A stretch of 64,000 bases of DNA from Kalaharituber pfeilii (GCA_015179045.1 WHUZ01000006.1:558001-622000); one strand, 5' to 3'; shown: positions 47,924-61,679, counted from the stretch's first letter. The notes: generated by a model not told the origin, from the letters alone. A program made the numbers and translations.

Positions 47924-49930
47924 CTAGACTCCCACAAAGTCAGCAAGGTAACGACATAGCCTCGGCCGCAGGTATGTCTCCACTTTCTCATGCCCCTCAG
48001 GCATAAGCCTAAATAGCTGTAAAGGACTAGAATGGCTGGCGTTCAAGATGTGATCTTGTGTAGACAAATAACTCCAAGGTTCGAGGTCACCTTGTTCTAA
48101 ACTCATCCATGCATTAGTGTCAACTTCGTAGATCTGTCCTTCTGCACATGATATTCCTGTCCCTCGCTTTTCAGCAGTCGAACAGCTACTCTCCGTATTG
48201 ACTCTGCTAGTGCGCCTGCTATTGAACGGATGAATGAGGTACATGGGCATAACAATCTTGATGCTCTCTTCCCATTCGTTATAACTTCCTAGCCCAGGCT
48301 GTGAATGGAACTGAACTGGATACGCGCTTGCCTGATGGATCTAACAAGATCCACATAGGCGTCTTCGAGCGATATGCGAGCAATGATATTAAAAAAAAAG
48401 AAGGCGTCTTCGAATTTCTCTTTAAACAACTTGATGGCATATGTTCCATTTATGCCAGCAAGTGATTGTTGTATAATTGGTAAGGATAGAGCACCACTAT
48501 TTCCAATGTTTGTTACCTATCAACTCATTAGTGGTATGTTTTTTTATCTAGAGCTCTCACTGAAGTATTCCTAGCTAGAACTCACAATAGCATCTGGCCT
48601 AGTCACGTTGTAGAAGCCCCATGGGCATTCTGTAAATCTCGAAGATGGAGGCCCACTATTTCCAACTGTCATTCAGGACTCAAAATGGGCGAGATTCTTG
48701 CGAAGTGGCTGACCTTCTGAAGAGCACGTCCCGTAAGCTCCATTTCGAGTGTTTGATACCAATACAAGGCGGTACAAGGCACATCCCTGGAGAAGATGAA
48801 TCAGCAGTATGCAAATAGCAGAGTGAAGATACCCCACCATCTACTCCTATAACCCTACAATCAGCTCTGATCCTCTCTCCTACTTTCCAACTCCAGTGAA
48901 GCACGGGCCGCGCAATAGCTAATGCCCCATATTCCTTTACCTCACCATAAGTACTTTTTACCCCGAGCCCGATACCGAATTCACCATCTATGGAGTCTGT
49001 GATGAATTCTACTATCATTCTTGCACCTTGACTCGGGCTGGCATCTGACCTAGTATCATCATACACGCCTTTCGGCTGTCCATTCCATGGCTTAATAGAA
49101 GCGTCTTCGTCTATGTAGAGGCCAAATATGACAATTCTAGATTAAGTATCAGTATGATGAGGAAATATGATTCTTGTCACTTTCCAACCATGGCGATATC
49201 TTCTTCGATAGATAAATGTGCGAGATTCGATTGCAATTTATCGATCAACAATGGCTGATATACTGGGTGCCGTTCATCAAAGGAGGTATTATACAGCAAG
49301 TATATAGGGAGTCCGTCTCCAATCGCAAGGACCATTGGGAATTCCGTAGAGTTATGTTGTATTTCTAGGTAGCAAGCTAATGCGAATTTCAGTACGGATC
49401 TACAATACTGTCTTACGGGTAACAATATATAAACTAGGGAATGTTGGCTCCATAGCAGCGAAGGTATTGGAATATATCCACCGGCCAGCAAACTGTAAAT
49501 CATTCAGGCTCAGTTTAAACCCCACATTCCTTCCATTCACATCCCAAGTTTATGGTGAGAAATCTACCCTAATAACATTGTGATTGGAACTGACAAACTT
49601 TTGTATGATTTTCAGATCTGTTCCTTCAAGCCTTGTAATACCAGTTGCCGATGGGTCTGAGCTCAGGAAATCTACTGAGCTTGTTGGGTCTGGTGACGGT
49701 AGCTGGACCTGGTGCTCCATAGGTTAGTCCTCCGAACTGTCTGAAAGCAGAGCAAATGCAAACGCACACAATATTAACCAGAGTGTAATTAGGGCATTGC
49801 TGAACTTATATTTGTGTGCTTGCCTTCTAATACGGCCGCTTAGGCCGGCCTGGAGTGGTTGCCGCGTGGTGTTGCTGTCCGCGTCCGTTTCTTCCTTGAT
49901 ATCGTCGACGTGTACATGCACACATGACAT
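47924..49930 (-). pseudogene. Decaying multi-exon gene for an unknown single-pass membrane protein
   Basis: Several minus-strand blocks join through plausible GT-AG introns into one protein: ATG at 49930 with a hydrophilic start and a membrane helix (KFSNALITLWLILCAFAFAL); then VGRSD-like hydrophilic text, WDVNGRNVGFKLSLNDLQFA, EFPMVLAIGDGLPIYLLYNT, then IVIFGLYIDEDASIKPWNGQ, ARPVLHWSWKVGERIRADCR, CPWGFYNVTRPDAI and a last block ending at 47924 (MPMYLIHPFNSRR to LADFVGV). Two in-frame TAA codons interrupt it (after SDSSED near 49724, after VDFSP near 49557) and a phase change is needed near 48290. The first stop sits in a CTAAC branch-like context and might be intronic. The family is not recognised. 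The large part after the helix is probably extracellular or lumenal (type II). It could be a live gene with mis-read introns, but decay is more likely. Confidence 0.45.
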
Positions 49931-51999
49931 GAACAGAGTTCGCGAGACTCGAGGTGCGGGCAGCAAGCCTTACCGGCTAGTTCAACAGCAGAGAAGAGGA
50001 TACTGTCCTCCGTTTGGCATTGCATTCTTGACATAACAAGTATCGCGCAACCAGTGCAGACTACTCAAGCATGAAAGCATAAAACCTAAAAAGGAAATGT
50101 CTAAAGTCGGAGGCTTATTTAAGCTACATTGCCAGCCACTCCTCATTCGCGCACTTGGTAAGTTTCTGGTACTGTCATGGCCGCATGGCGACATAAGCGC
50201 ATGGGGCTGCATGGCGATGCTTCCAGTATGCGAGCCACAAGTATTTAAAGTCCCAGCGTAGACTTGAGTGAGAGGTCATCATCAATTTACTTTACTCTCT
50301 CTCACTAGGCTTTGTCCTCTAGGCTTAGGCTTCGTCCTCTGGGCTCTGTCCTTACAGGTATCCAAGAATAGTTGGCTGCCTATTCGGGTATTGCTAACTG
50401 TTTTTTGTTGCTTCGCTCGGAAGTCGTGCCAAATTGGTCCTGTCACCAGTCATTCTTCTGCGAAAGATTGCGCAGCGAGGCAGCAAGTACCTATTTGCTG
50501 CAAATAAGCTAGCCTGATACTTGAATATAAGGCTACAAGTATGTAGATCGAAGATATAGACCAGTATACCAAGTATTGGTTACTCAAGACGTCCACTTGT
50601 TGTTCAAGCAATACAAAACTTATAACACGTTGTGCTATAATAGCGGTGTTCAGATTAGACTGTCCTCATATAAAATGGAATCCGGCGGACAAACCAGTTT
50701 ACCCGGTCTATGTGTGATAGCGCACTTGCGCATCCTTTTGTAACAGGTCATACGGCGCGGTTTGGGACTGATACAGCCCCATTTGCAATTCCCCCTAGAT
50801 CCAAAACGCCACTACTTACTAGATATATTTTTCCTTCGCCATCACAGACAATAAGCTCAACGAGTATGGACATGAGACTAGCCAAATACTACTAGAAACT
50901 GATGAGTTTATTCCCCTTCATCCCGCTTCTCACGCCCTCCGCAGGAGCACTATGGTAGAAATATCTGATATCATGTCTAAGCTTAGGTACCATTCTATGC
51001 CAATTCTACACTAGCAAAATTACCCAGTTTTCAAGTTCATTTGGTATGAGGATTTAACAGTAACCTGGTACTCATCACCACAGACCTTGCTTCATTTAAT
51101 GTTACTCTTTCGGGTGGCGATGCGCTTAGAATATCCAATACCAGAAGTATCATATAACAGTCTGCTAAGCACAGAAATATAGTACATTTATATATTAGAC
51201 GGAATTATAGGCAAAAAACAGAAAATCGTGCAATTACCAGGCGTTGATGGTGGCACAAGTTTCATCATGCTGAGCAGTTGGTTTCTGAAAAACGTTGTTA
51301 CCCTGACATTATGAGGAACAGAGACATCCACACCGTATATCATCATCCGATTTACAGCGACAAGATCCATCAAGGGGTGGAGCTGCCTACCAAAGAAATG
51401 TGAAGGTAGATAAACAATTTATCTGGTTTGATTCCATCTCTTGTGCACTTGGTCAAAAGATTGTTTCTACAAAAATACGATAGAAAACTCGATGATGCGA
51501 ACACAGAAAGGCCTATTCGACTTAAAATATGACCACTGGTACTGTAGTCTAATCCTCTGGCATTGAAACCTAGAGTGAGATTAAGCAGAGCGATATACCA
51601 CGACCATGACGAAATCTTGGAGATATAAAAAAGGATTTTGAATCAAGATATTTTCAAACAGACGCCCAACCCAGCCCAAGTGCAGAAAAGGAAATAATGC
51701 TGAAAGATCCATATATGAGGCCTGAATGGCCTGGCTCCTTCCTTCTGCCGTCATGCAGTCGCTGAGAACCCCAGGAACTTATCCATTTTGCCCAATTTTG
51801 ATTTATTCGTGAAAAACAATGGTACAACAGAACTCCCTACCGATCCGGGCCCAAATAGATGAATTCCAGCGAACAGCAAGAGGCCAATGTTTTCCTGCCC
51901 CAGAGCCCTAGAGAAATGTAGATAAAACAAGGAGGAAAAAAAGAGGTGACAAAACTATGACAAATAACTCTGATATTTTATTAGCACCCATCCTCACAT
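49931..51999. other. Spacer with possible coding remnants
   Basis: Minus-strand fragments look protein-like but do not join: about 51373-51240 (LMDLVAVNRMMIYGVDVSVP) and about 50890-50690 (GKIYLVSSGVLDLGGIANGA, with an in-frame TGA shortly after). They may belong to one eroded gene. No other feature is supported. Confidence 0.35.
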
Positions 52000-52623
52000 T
52001 TATGCTGCAGCCTTCCTGATCGTTGCATGAGCTCTTCTGACTTCGTATCTCCTTTGCTTCTTCAGCACTAAGACCTTGAATCGATCAAAATCGGTCAACT
52101 CTCGTCGCTTTTCCCTCGAGGCAATCTTCTTAGCCCATGCGGAAGCGGCCCATTTTGAGTCTACGTCATCATTTTCCCAATACTTTCCAACAACTCCGGA
52201 GCGGGCGGCACGAGGAATGTCGGGAACGACGATTGGGGTCAAAGTGACGTGGGACAAAGAAATTGCTTGGCGGGGAACTCCAGTCTTTGGTCCATCGATG
52301 AGAACCTGTGATGCAAGAAAATTCAATTAGCATATAATACTGTAGCAGCTATGAAGCTTTAGAAATATATAACGTACTCGTTTATGGTCGACAATCTCAA
52401 CCACCGCAGCAAGTTTCCCAGCCTGAGGACCATCCTTAAGGAGCACCACGCGTCCAACCTGGACAAGTCTGCTCTCCCAGCATTCGCATTAGCCGAAGCC
52501 TCCACAATCCCCCAACAGTTGCCCGATTATTGACAGTTCAAGCATTTCCTACGCCTCGAATATCTTGCATCAAATTGGAGGAAAAGCGTACCGCCAGTTT
52601 ATTGTTTTGACTTCGGAACTCAT
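52000..52623 (-). CDS. RPL14: 60S ribosomal protein eL14
   Basis: Exons 52623-52592, 52468-52378, 52305-52000; both introns are GT-AG and the frame is preserved (142 aa). The protein begins [20 protein letters not shown], continues through [20 protein letters not shown] and [20 protein letters not shown], and ends with a basic helix ([20 protein letters not shown]), matching eL14 along its full length. The N-terminal part is the KOW/SH3-like rRNA-binding domain. It is a structural protein of the large cytosolic ribosomal subunit. An intron right after the first ten codons is usual for fungal ribosomal-protein genes. No sign of damage. The start codon at 52623 is the only ATG in frame with the short first exon. 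Confidence 0.95.
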
Positions 52624-55600
52624 TGCAAGTGACTAGTTAGTCGTTAAGGGCTGAAAGACGTCGTTGTTTGGCTGTCGCTGTGTTGTCGGTTTGATAGTTT
52701 CCTCACGTTTCCGATGATAGAATCCCACCAAGCTCCACCAAAATGTGTGGTATCGCGTCTTGGCATCACACGAATGTTCGAATTGTGTGACCGTTAGGGC
52801 AAGGCTAGGGAAACCCTGAAATCCTTGCTTGCAACAGCCGACGCCATAATCACAGTAACCTTACCACAACCCAGCAAGTTGTATTTGCACACTCAACTTT
52901 ACGAATCTATATCAGGAGGCGCAACAATAACAACATGCCTAAGAACACCTCGAAACTATCATGAGAATATACAGTCGATTCGCAGCCTCTACACTTTTAT
53001 GGTATGCCTTATAAGCCTGCATCTCCCTCCTTGTGCTATATTATAATGATGAAATAATTTGCGACTGAGGATTTCTCTCGCGAGATCACGCCTGTTCTCA
53101 CATGCGGAGGAATTCTTCATGATAATATTCTTACATATTCTGAGATCTCTCATCTTTCTCTCAGTCGAACTCAATAAACCTTAGTACCTGAAGAAAGAAA
53201 TTGCTAATGTTTATCTTAGGGGAACATGACGAACTCTGATATTATATGAGCTAACCATACTGCCCGCGTTGCGCTAGTCATCTTGGATTAGAAGTGGGAT
53301 TCTGTGCCTCGCAAATGATATTTTGTTGGACTCAATGTGGCAGTTGGGAAATGACAATACAATTTTGATTATCCACAAGAATATTTCTACTAAGGCCCTA
53401 CATTCGGCTCTTTTCTTATGTGTGAGTTACCCAAGATTACTCTTTTCTACTCCTCCTCCAAGGTCCCATGACGAAAAACAATGCACTACTATTGTAATGA
53501 TCTTTATGATTACGCTACTTTTCTACACCAAGATCACTGAGGACATGGAAGAATTCTTGTTTCTTATCTCATGACTTATTGGAGCTATGCTAATTTATTT
53601 CTATTAGATAAACTAATGTTATGTTGGTGGAAAGAAAACCTTCATTAATCAATAGTAGTTCAACCAGCATATTTATACTGGCCACAGTACACTTCATATC
53701 CTTATCCTCAATCTAGGTTGATGTCTCTCCTCCGCCTAGGTTTCAAGGTGTATTAAGGAGCTGGAAACCGCACTTAATAGGCATTTCCTATACTGGGTTT
53801 CACTAGTAAACTTTAACAAATAAACTACAATATACTTCTCAATATGAATTTTGCATTTCATATTCCCGCATGGTGACGATTTGCAAGTGTGGTTTGTCCT
53901 ATGGAGACATCAAGCTGAACTTTTTTTCCCTTGGTGGTAACCAATCAAGGAAACCTACATGCTCGATGCACCTGCATCCCACACGTGTTCCCCTCGGATA
54001 CTTCCGAACGCCCGCCTGAAAGGAAGGACGCACGTAGTCCGTTGGAACGCACGAGCATTTTTTACATTTGTGCATGATGACGTTATTTTCAGATGGTCTG
54101 CGACTAAAACACAGCACTTTCTCCCACAAAGCTGGGAATTGTGCTGTTTTCTTCAGTCCCGTGCCTTCAAATCGGACGGTGCTCTATATTTGGCCGAACC
54201 ACTTTGCGACTGCATCTAACACCACGTGACTCCAGTCAAACTTGGTTCAACTGTTGTCTTTCAGACACCAATTACCAAATAAAAGGACTAACTTGTGATA
54301 TCTTCAGACAGCAGGACACTCTGGAAAGGCTGAGCCCATTCTAATGCGCCACAGATCATCCGCAATGACTTCTAGCAGCTGGTCCTTATGACGCTTGTCT
54401 AATCTTGGGCAGATAGCGCCGGCACCTACCAACGGTCCTTAGTCTGCATGTTTGTCAATTACCAGCGTCATAGAACTTGCCAATGGATTGCGAGAAAGAG
54501 GATGTGAGGAATAGTGTGGTGGGGGCAGGATCTTGACTGGCAAGTCCTACCGGACAATGAGTGGTCGTCGACTGCCGTAGCAAATCCCAGTCTGGTGTAT
54601 ACCGATCTATCATAATTGTCATACTCCGTCCTATCTCACTGCAAGTTGACACACACATACCCACAAAAACTACAGGCGGTCACTTTTTCTTCCCACTCAC
54701 TCAGCAGACTACGGGTTTGGCGCTGCATGCAAGCCCAGCGCATATTGCCTCCTAGCACCGTGGCGGCTTCCATGCTTCGTTCCATAACTTTTCCAGTCTC
54801 GAAGCGCCCAGGCATGTAATGAGAGGCTGCTACCTTGGTGCTGGGCATGCCCCACTAATGCCGACTGTCCCAGCCTCAGAGCATTTGGGGAGAGACGTGT
54901 CGCTGCCAGTTACGCTTTTACGAGGTGCTAGTCGTTCTGCCTGTTGACGAGTGCTGGTATGTAACGTGCGCTTCTCGTTGTGCTGCGAGATTGCCCAGGA
55001 AGGTGCTTTGCTGTGTCCAGCGGCATCAAGGCACCGCGCTCTCGGCCGGCGCTGTCCAGTCTTGTGCCTTTCGAGACTGCCCTCAACTCTGCAATTCTAA
55101 TGTAGCCTTCTGCTCGAGTCCGCCCCTGCCAGAACCAAGTCTGCTGCTCCTTTGCGACCTCTGCAGCTTAACCGTACGAAGGCCTTCTACAGCTATGATA
55201 GAATATTTGACCCCAACTTTTCCATACATTCGTTCATTCTACACCAACTTAGCAAACCGCTGGCGCTGCGTAGTTCCATGGCGCTGTGGGTGTCCACTTA
55301 AGCTCTCACTGGTGCGCCATGCTGTCCAAACTACATAACACCTAATTGCCCCGCCCCTTCCCCTCCGATCGACAGTCTTTGGGGGCTTTTGTTCGCTTCT
55401 GGTGCGGTTCCTCAGACCCTAAAGGTTAAGCCTTGCCCACCGCTATTTAGTTGTTGCCCCGCCATATTCTGAAGTACTCTCGCCCTAATCACTTGCATCC
55501 TGAGTCCTCGCTTCACCGTTTCAGCTTCCTTGACAGCTGAGCTTTACCTTACCAGCGGTGCTAGGGCGCACTGCTTGCTTACACATAGGCAAAATTGGTT

Positions 55601-56405
55601 GCCTGCGCTTGACAACCCCTCCCCTCCATTCTCACCACGCCCCATAGTCCTGTGCACCCTCTTATCTCCTCTTGCATACACGGTGCAAGGTATTCCTCTT
55701 GCAATCCCTCAGATTTTCTCAATCACCAGCTCTTACTCATTCTTCAAGGATTGGCGTGGGGCCCTCCATTTTGTCTCTCGTGCCCCCCCCGTCCTCACCC
55801 CCTCTCCCCGCTTTCTGACGAGATTTGCCGTCAAGTCCCTCAGTAACTTGTCCAGGTGTCTAAAAGGCCCAGGCTGCGGAGCACTGTCTTGTTTTCCACC
55901 CACAAGTTTACTGGCACGAGACACCTTCTCAGCTGCCCGCTGCAATCCAAAACACGCTGCTATACCCACAAACACGCCCATTCACCCACACTGACAGGCC
56001 ATCAGCACTTTATAGAAGGGGATTGTCTATCTAGTCTTCGCTCTAACGTCATTTTCCCCTACTCTCCCTAAGCTGTTCACTACTACATTTTTCCGTTGCA
56101 AGGCAGAAGAAAGGTACCAGATCCCAACACAAATTTTTTTATAGAGAGAGGAAGCGTAAAAAGCGGGAAAAAGCAAGAAGGGACACCTGCACCTTTCTCG
56201 GTCACAACTTTTTGAATTCTGCCCCCCCCCCCCCCCTCCGGATCTTCCCTGATTCCCTTAATTGATTCTTTCACCTATTTATGCCCTTTTGTTCTCGCCG
56301 GTCCGCCAATCCCAGCACAACACGATTTTCAGCATAGCCTCCACCCTACGCTCGGCACCAAAAATCCTGTGTTCCATCTCCGGTTCCTTCCCCCACTCCA
56401 CTTAC
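52624..56405. other. Long spacer
   Basis: Divergent promoter region between eL14 (-) and the gene at 56406 (+). A/T-rich to about 54 kb, then pyrimidine-rich toward 56.3 kb, including a C15 run at 56222-56236; the pyrimidine richness is typical of fungal promoters and leaders. Open frames at 54.9-56.0 kb show no domain and I do not call them. Confidence 0.5.
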
Positions 56406-57501
56406 ATGCGAAACCTCGACTACGATCTCCTCCGCTCCACTTCACCCCCAAGCTCGCGTGTAGCGACCCCAACGCTTATCCCTACGTATATCACACCCGC
56501 GACGACCATGTCCCAGATGTCTTCTGGGGTTCCCTCCTCCCCCACTTCCCCCACCCTGCCACGTTCTTCAAGCCACGCATATTCAATCTCCACTCAGCTT
56601 ACTCCTGACTCCGTATCCTCAACTTCGTCAGCAGCCACCCTTCGAGACCCTGCCACTCCAACCGTTAATAACCCAGTGCCAATAGCATCTAACAACACTA
56701 ATAACACTGGACGTCATCCATCCCGAGCATCGTCTGTCTCAAGTGTAGCATCTGTTTCTGCTGGAAAAATTGGCCCAAAAATTTCTCCAGCTCCGACAAC
56801 AGTCAAGCAAAAACACTACTGGAATTATTATCACTCACCCGACGTCGACATGGAAGCATCAACCTCTACCCAAAACTCCACTACTCAGTCGCTCGTCCAA
56901 ACAGGCGATAGTGTGGATCCGGCGAGCGACGAGTTGGTCTTTGGACAGCCAAATCCAAATGGTGAGGCCGCTCCCCCAGCTCCACCAGCTCCACCCCCAG
57001 TGAGATATACCCGAACAGGTCAAGTGATACCAGAGGGCAAGGTGATGATGGTGAACGGGGGATGTGTTGGCGAAGGCGACTGGAAGAGAAGTAGGTTTTC
57101 CATTACTCTATTACCAGAGTTTGAACTTTCGCTGACATATTTTTGACTTCAGCCAACGGTGCAATTCAGTCAATGTTCGAGCCTCTCCACCATGTGCTCA
57201 CTCATGAAGGCAAGGTTCCTCAGGTTCTTCCATCGAATGGCTTCTGGTTAAGGGCAATGACAGGTGAAGACAATCCTTATTCACGAAATTTCTGGTGCTG
57301 ATAGCTTAAAACTTAGATCAAGCTGTTCTTGAACTCTGCAAGGCGTACGACATTGAGCCTGATCCAGATGGAGATGCTAGAAAGAACAGGGCTGCTTTCC
57401 TTAGTATGTTCATCTCTTCTGATTACAAGCCCATTTGGGCCTCTTACTGATTCTGTATGACAGATTACCTTGGAGCTACATACCTTGCAGCTGTTGTTTA
57501 A
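56406..57501 (+). CDS. Ser/Thr/Pro-rich protein of unknown function, four exons
   Basis: Exons 56406-57090, 57153-57263, 57317-57403, 57464-57501 (306 aa); all introns are 50-65 bp GT-AG and the frame closes at TAA. The first 200 residues are Ser/Thr/Pro/Ala-rich and probably disordered. The C-terminal part looks folded and carries all three introns: GRTGQVIPEG-like text, GDWKRTNGAIQSMFEPLHHV, PSNGFWLRAMTDQAVLELCK, NRAAFLNYLGATYLAAVV. I do not recognise a named domain; no signal peptide or membrane helix is seen. The start at 56406 (MRNLDYDLLRS) is the first in-frame ATG; a later one at about 56508 (MSQMSS) is an alternative. Exon structure and composition contrast strongly enough to make this a real gene. 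Confidence 0.75.
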
Positions 57502-58018
57502 ATGAAAAGCGCGCGGTCTTTCGTTCATCTACGCATTTTGGGTATATTTTTCAGAAAATTCTATAAATTGCTTCTCCGCAATACTTGGAGGCAAGATTTG
57601 GTTTGGAGTTAAGGTTATGAAATAGGGTGCATCAATCACAAATGTGTTTTTTGTCGTTTTTGTTGTTTTTATCTACCTTTTCTTCTTGGTTTTATTCATA
57701 CCTGACGCTGCTTACTTGATTGCGACTCGCTCAGTATGTTATCCAGTACAGCATCTTGTCGATACCGCGAACTCCACCCTTGTTTTTTCTTTCATATTTG
57801 GTTACCTATGGGTGGAATTCTGTAGAAAACGTCTTCATTGACTTCCAACATTGTTTATACTTGCCACTATTTTTTCTCTCTTTTACTTGAACTTATCTGA
57901 CTATTAATAATATCAAAGAATTTTGTTTCCTTTCATTTTATATCTTTTTATCCTACTCATCCTATCCAGTACCCGCGCTGGCAGCTTTCAGTATATTCAG
58001 CTATATCAATCTACATCA

Positions 58019-58020
<2 letters not shown>

Positions 58021-58049
<29 letters not shown>
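58021..58049. repeat. T29 homopolymer
   Basis: Twenty-nine consecutive T residues about 520 bp after the stop of the preceding gene. Confidence 0.9.
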
Positions 58050-59130
58050 CCGGCAAAAGCGTTCATGCATCACTCAGGCGCCCTCATTCTCAATAAGTTA
58101 TTACTTAACCCTTAATTTTGAACGTTGACTACGTCCATATTTTCTTCTCGAACTACATGCAACGTGCAGACGTATGATCATCTTGCAGGCTGTCATGCCG
58201 GAAATCCAAATTGTCCTACTATATCAAGCTTCCATCCTAGGCACTTGCGTTCTTCTTGTGCATCTTCCTATGCGTCTTCCTGTGTGTCTAGTCTTTCGTA
58301 ATTTGGTTGTACTGCTACAATAGCCAAACGGAGTTCGATTTTGCTTGTAATTTCTTGCACAACCAGTTGTAGAACAGGGATATGAAAGAGTGGGACAGCC
58401 CGCGTAGCTGCAGTTTTCTTGGTCATTTGTTGGTTGTAACACTTTAGCACACCTTTTCGTTCTTGATGGAAGAGTGTGATAACGTATAGATAGAAATACC
58501 AGATCGACTTGGGACATACTGTAGGGCAGTTCGAGAAAGGTAGAATATACTAGAATAACATAGGGTCAATATTGCAAAATAAAAAACGATGCCAATGCAA
58601 CAAAGATAACAGGGAAATATTGGCGACGAGTGTAGTAAGCTGTTAGTGTCGATGGAGAGGAGAGGAGAGCAGAGCAAGGAAAGAAGGAAAGAAAGAGCTC
58701 CACTATGGAAACAAGGTCACTTATGTACTTCTGGAACTGCCCTGAGCTCATCAACACCCTCTCTCCCACCCTAACGTGCATTGCCCAAATTTTCTGTTCT
58801 CCAATAGCCCGCTACTCTATCTGCCGCCTGCTGTAGTCTGGTTATGTTACTACTCAAGGGTGGATACGAGATCACTGGTACTCCAACTTTGAATAACAAA
58901 GAGCATGTAGCTTGCACTAGGAAGAATGGGGGCCAGGAACTAAAACTGGAGTCACCGGATCGCTGGGCCAAGTGAATGCGCACAAACAATCATGTAGATC
59001 TGCAAATACGGAACTAACTTAGGGACCCGCCCCTCTCCCAGCAACAATCTGAGTATGAAGCAGATAAGTATCAAAAGAGCAATAGCTATTCTTAGGGCTA
59101 GAGAGCTGGAATCTAACCTAACCCTATATC

Positions 59131-59136
59131 ATTCAT

Positions 59137-59222
<86 letters not shown>

Positions 59223-59240
59223 TTATTTATTTATTTACTT
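59131..59240. repeat. Compound (ATTT)n-(TGAT)n microsatellite
   Basis: A long run of ATTT units switches to about six TGAT units, then returns to ATTT. A single-base change in one unit appears to have seeded the second array. Confidence 0.92.
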
Positions 59241-60598
59241 ACAGTATTACTTGTTCTTAACTATTTGGATGCTCGGGGTTTCTCTACTAGCCATTTAGAG
59301 TAAAACCCAACCCATGGGGCTAAGGATTGTACTGGTACTCTACGTGAGGGGCGGGAATGATGGCGGGGAGGGACGGGGGCGCCCGGATGACGTCACCGGG
59401 CTTCCCGGTGCGCTAGCATATCAACTTCTTTGCTTCTGCTTTTTTCTTTTCTCGTGGGCTGTGCAAATTGGGGGCGCTGGAGAGACTGTAGGAGGGCCTG
59501 CGGAAGTTGGGGTGGCGCGAGTGTGAATTGGGCTTGGGGTGTGATCTTTGGCCACCGCTTGGTTTGGGTCGATACGGTTTTGGTTGGCCGCCACAGATCC
59601 CAGCTACCCACACTGTGTGCAGGTTCAACGCCGCATTATCGTCAGTAGGTTCTAAGAAAACTTCCGACCTTGTCTGCATTGCCCAGTTTCGCAATTTGAT
59701 TAGTGAAAGCATGAATGAGTAGGTTTCGCCTATGCATCCTTGTACTCTAGGTATCTTATGTGATAACTCATAATCCGGCGTCTATAGAAGGTTGGCACGA
59801 GAGCATGTCTATATTACTGATAAATATGAAGATTGTACCATAGATTACCTGCATTTCGAACACAAATCGTACCATACCATGGAATGAAGCTGCGAATGAC
59901 CACGATCATAGCCTTTTACCTCCAACTCACATGTCTAAGTAATTGATCGACTCGGCTCCTGCGCCGCTGCGGTGCGCCATAGAAGCAAACTTAAATAGGC
60001 AACATTGGCATATGTGTGTGCTAAAATATGCACGATTTTTTTCTAAACTTAAGCTCAATGGGCCGTTTCGAACGACGCTTGCTGTGACTGTCGGCCTAGC
60101 TTGACAGAAACCAGCAAAGGTCCAGAAACAAAGTTTTATAGACCAGGGATTTGCTAAGCTCTCCTTTGTGCCTCAGCGCCGGCAATCGTATGGCTACTCA
60201 CAAAGTGTTCATGTCCTCCCCCTGTAACTTTATGTCGTTTATTATCCATCGAGACTTTGCTCTACATGTTCCACAAACTTCGAATATTAATGGGGAGTTA
60301 CATTAGTTGCTTGGGGAGTTGGGCAAATAAGAAATCCTGAATCTGTTAAGCCCCGCCTTGTTACCACCATGACCGAGATCAGGTACTTACCCAGGGTAGT
60401 GTAGCACTGCTCACATTGATGGCTTATTTGATTCATCTGGATCAATTGACCGATCACATATCCATACCCTAAGCTGGAGAATGGGATGGCCAACGATTGG
60501 CATGATCTGTTAAGACGTTCGAGGCTTCCCTGAACCCCCTGCATGAAACTACTGGCAACGCTGGCTTATAACGAAGGCCAAGAATCCAAGCAAGTTTT

Positions 60599-61018
60599 CA
60601 CTATAGCGAGGGGTCACGTGCTGACTCCAAGTAGGCAGGGGCCAAATGCCATATTCAGATCTCAAGTGCAAATTTAGATGGCAAGCCAATGGCATGATCT
60701 TATGATATTGAGGCATTTAGATACACTAAAAGGTTTTTCTCTCTTTTTTGTCTTGAGATATCTTGAATTAAATCACCACTCTGCTAAGCATATTACATAA
60801 GGCAGTACTGAGGCCATGCCCCCGATATTTCACTATAGCAAGTAGACTTTACCTGTTGCTGAATTAAGTAGTCCTGAAAAGTCCTTCACTTTCACGATAG
60901 CGCTTCTTTTCACTATAGCCAGGACCCTTTAGCTGCGTGCACAAACGATCTCACCCATTCCTTCACTATAGCCAGGATTTCACTATAAGGAGTTTCACTA
61001 TAGCCGGGGTCACCTGTA
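60599..61018. repeat. Cluster of CACTATA motifs, pogo-like subterminal repeats
   Basis: CACTATAGCGAGGGGTCACG at 60599 and CACTATAGCCGGGGTCACCT at 60996 lie in the same orientation, with CACTATAGC or CACTATAAGG copies at 60831, 60911, 60964 and 60981 between them. The motif is related in style to the GCTATAGTGAA text at the 31857 element. No transposase is seen. Confidence 0.55.
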
Positions 61019-61679
61019 GCTAGATAACTGTACTTAGCTACTATTATTGTATCCTACAGCAGCCCTGCCAACTGAAAGTATATGCATACATCTCAGACAT
61101 GCATTTCGGGTATCTGGCAAACACGGCAGGCGAGGAAGACAAATGCCTTCTCAGAAGTAGACACATAGCTCTGGGAATTCGACAGACTGCTAACTATGGT
61201 ATATTCAAAAACACTTTACACGGACAATAAGCAAAAATCTGATAAATTATTTGGGTTAAATATGCCTTCTTGCTTTTGATTCTCTACAAGAAGCGTCTTC
61301 GCCCCCATTATCCTATTGACATGAAACGTCCAACATCAAATACTCCACCAAATAGGTACGGGTCTCGAATCCCTCTTTGGACTTTTCCTTTGTCTGATCT
61401 GATGCAGGAGCACCAAGAAAAAACCTAGATGATTTCATCTTCCAAGTCGAAGACTACTTCACCGATATCTCCAGATTCACCCTCTGCTTATGCAGGGCTG
61501 GGAGACCAGTAGCTTATCCTCATAACCCTTCTCTTTGGTAACCTGTTTTCCGCTTTAGTATCTTCATGCTGTGTATTGCACTTGGTTTGCTTGCTGTAAT
61601 TCTGATTTCGTGCCCTCATCACCCGCTCGCTCTTTCCTTCACGCTTGGCTGTATGATAGCTCTTCTCGATTGTCGCCGG

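Larger units (their letters stand above)
57502..61679. other. Spacer with homopolymers, microsatellite and pogo-like repeats
   Basis: No gene is recognised. Open frames near 59314-59722 on both strands are in a G/C-rich stretch and lack domain features. It contains a T29 run at 58021-58049, an (ATTT)n/(TGAT)n microsatellite at 59131-59240 and the repeats at 60599-61018. Confidence 0.5.
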
